From positions 222,781,094 through 222,845,093 of the forward strand of contig NC_073693.1 of assembly GCF_029784155.1 (NCBI RefSeq): a stretch of DNA of 64,000 bases. Reading direction: 5' to 3'. Below, one piece after another: positions 63,441 to 64,000 of this stretch; the stretch's first letter is position 1; every line of letters starts with the position of its first letter. The translations under genes were made by a program, and so were the position numbers. Source of the DNA: Uranotaenia lowii (lineage: Eukaryota > Arthropoda > Insecta > Diptera > Culicidae). Under the pieces are notes generated by a model. The model had not been told where the DNA came from. It ran no database searches and saw nothing but the letters and a program-made list of their open reading frames with translations.

Positions 63441-64000
63441 CCTTTTGTAACTTTCATGCTCACATTCGAGAAAATTTGGTACCAATTCCCCTTGGAACCT
63501 TTGTTCAGCGAAATTCGAACTTGGGAGGCACGCTTTTAAGTAGATATGTGATTTTTGGTTGCTTGGGTTCATTCCTCAAGTCCGTATTCAACTTTTTAAG
63601 GTAAGTTATTGGTACCTACTAGCAGAGATGCCATTCTCTTCCGAGAAAGACGGAGAACGGAGAATAAAACACCCCGTGTGATAGCTGCAAATCAACCGGG
63701 TAAGATTTTTTGTTCCTCTTCACACATTATTCGCACCGCGGTTTCGAAAGCCACAAACACCCAATTTCAATAGCTCCGGCGTGCAACACCGTAGAGCACC
63801 CCGGTGAAAACACAGAACCGACTGGTTCAAGCCACGAAAGAGCAAAGACAAAAACAAACACGATGGTGTGCATAATAATAGCATCAACAAACGATGAATG
63901 TTTTGGGCGAGTGGTTCAGCTTCGTATGTATTGGTAAACGCAATAAGCCAAGCTAGCTGCCGTCGCTGTCGCTCTCCGTGGTGAAAACATTTTTTGACTG
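63441..64000. other. Unassigned DNA to the window edge
   Basis: A 75-codon plus frame (63710-63937) has no recognisable domain. No repeat or RNA gene was seen. Confidence 0.35.

Overview
This is eukaryotic DNA from an insect, most likely a mosquito (Culicidae, probably culicine) or a related lower dipteran. The AT-rich sequence carries widely spaced intron-containing genes for conserved eukaryotic proteins (WDTC1/adipose, DNAJC17, COG2, PSMG2, and the BAH-domain end of a winged-eye/BAHCC1 protein). These sit in a dense, nested layer of transposable elements: I-, RTE- and LOA-like LINEs, Copia, a DD37E mariner, hAT-like elements, many MITEs, a Helitron-like repeat and a tRNA-derived SINE. Two runs of 500 N are scaffold gaps. 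The species cannot be fixed from the sequence alone.

Layout. 1-7.3 kb: the 5' end of a LINE (minus strand), a palindrome-rich MITE, a frameshifted Rad23-like relic, a 2-kb inverted satellite with two opposed SINE copies, a gap, then the first three exons of WDTC1 (minus). 7.5-19 kb: no recognised host gene; it holds MITEs, including a three-level nest at 7466-9769, foldback elements and a third SINE. 19.2-25.4 kb: a complete, uninterrupted I-clade LINE (minus) bounded by a 12-bp target-site duplication. 25.8-31.1 kb: a compact gene cluster with DNAJC17 (plus, with a tRNA-Arg gene in its intron), COG2 (minus, tail-to-tail with DNAJC17) and PSMG2 (plus, head-to-head with COG2). 31-40.4 kb: transposons, including a Copia remnant split by a 1.6-kb non-autonomous LTR element and abutting a dead DD37E mariner. 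42.3-42.7 kb: the last two exons of a winged-eye/BAHCC1-like gene, followed by a gap. 43.7-64 kb: mostly transposons, including two hAT-like elements with 8-bp duplications that each host a 5'-truncated LINE, a 0.72-kb hairpin, a Helitron-like repeat and a 103-bp satellite.

How the genes relate. The clustered host genes serve unrelated housekeeping roles (splicing-associated J protein, Golgi tethering, proteasome assembly); only their close spacing links them. The most unusual structure is inside the LTR element at 37471-39072: a tandem array of short perfect hairpins with a near-constant TGAG loop and stems that change in a compensatory way. It looks like a set of RNA or DNA recognition sites in an element with no coding capacity.
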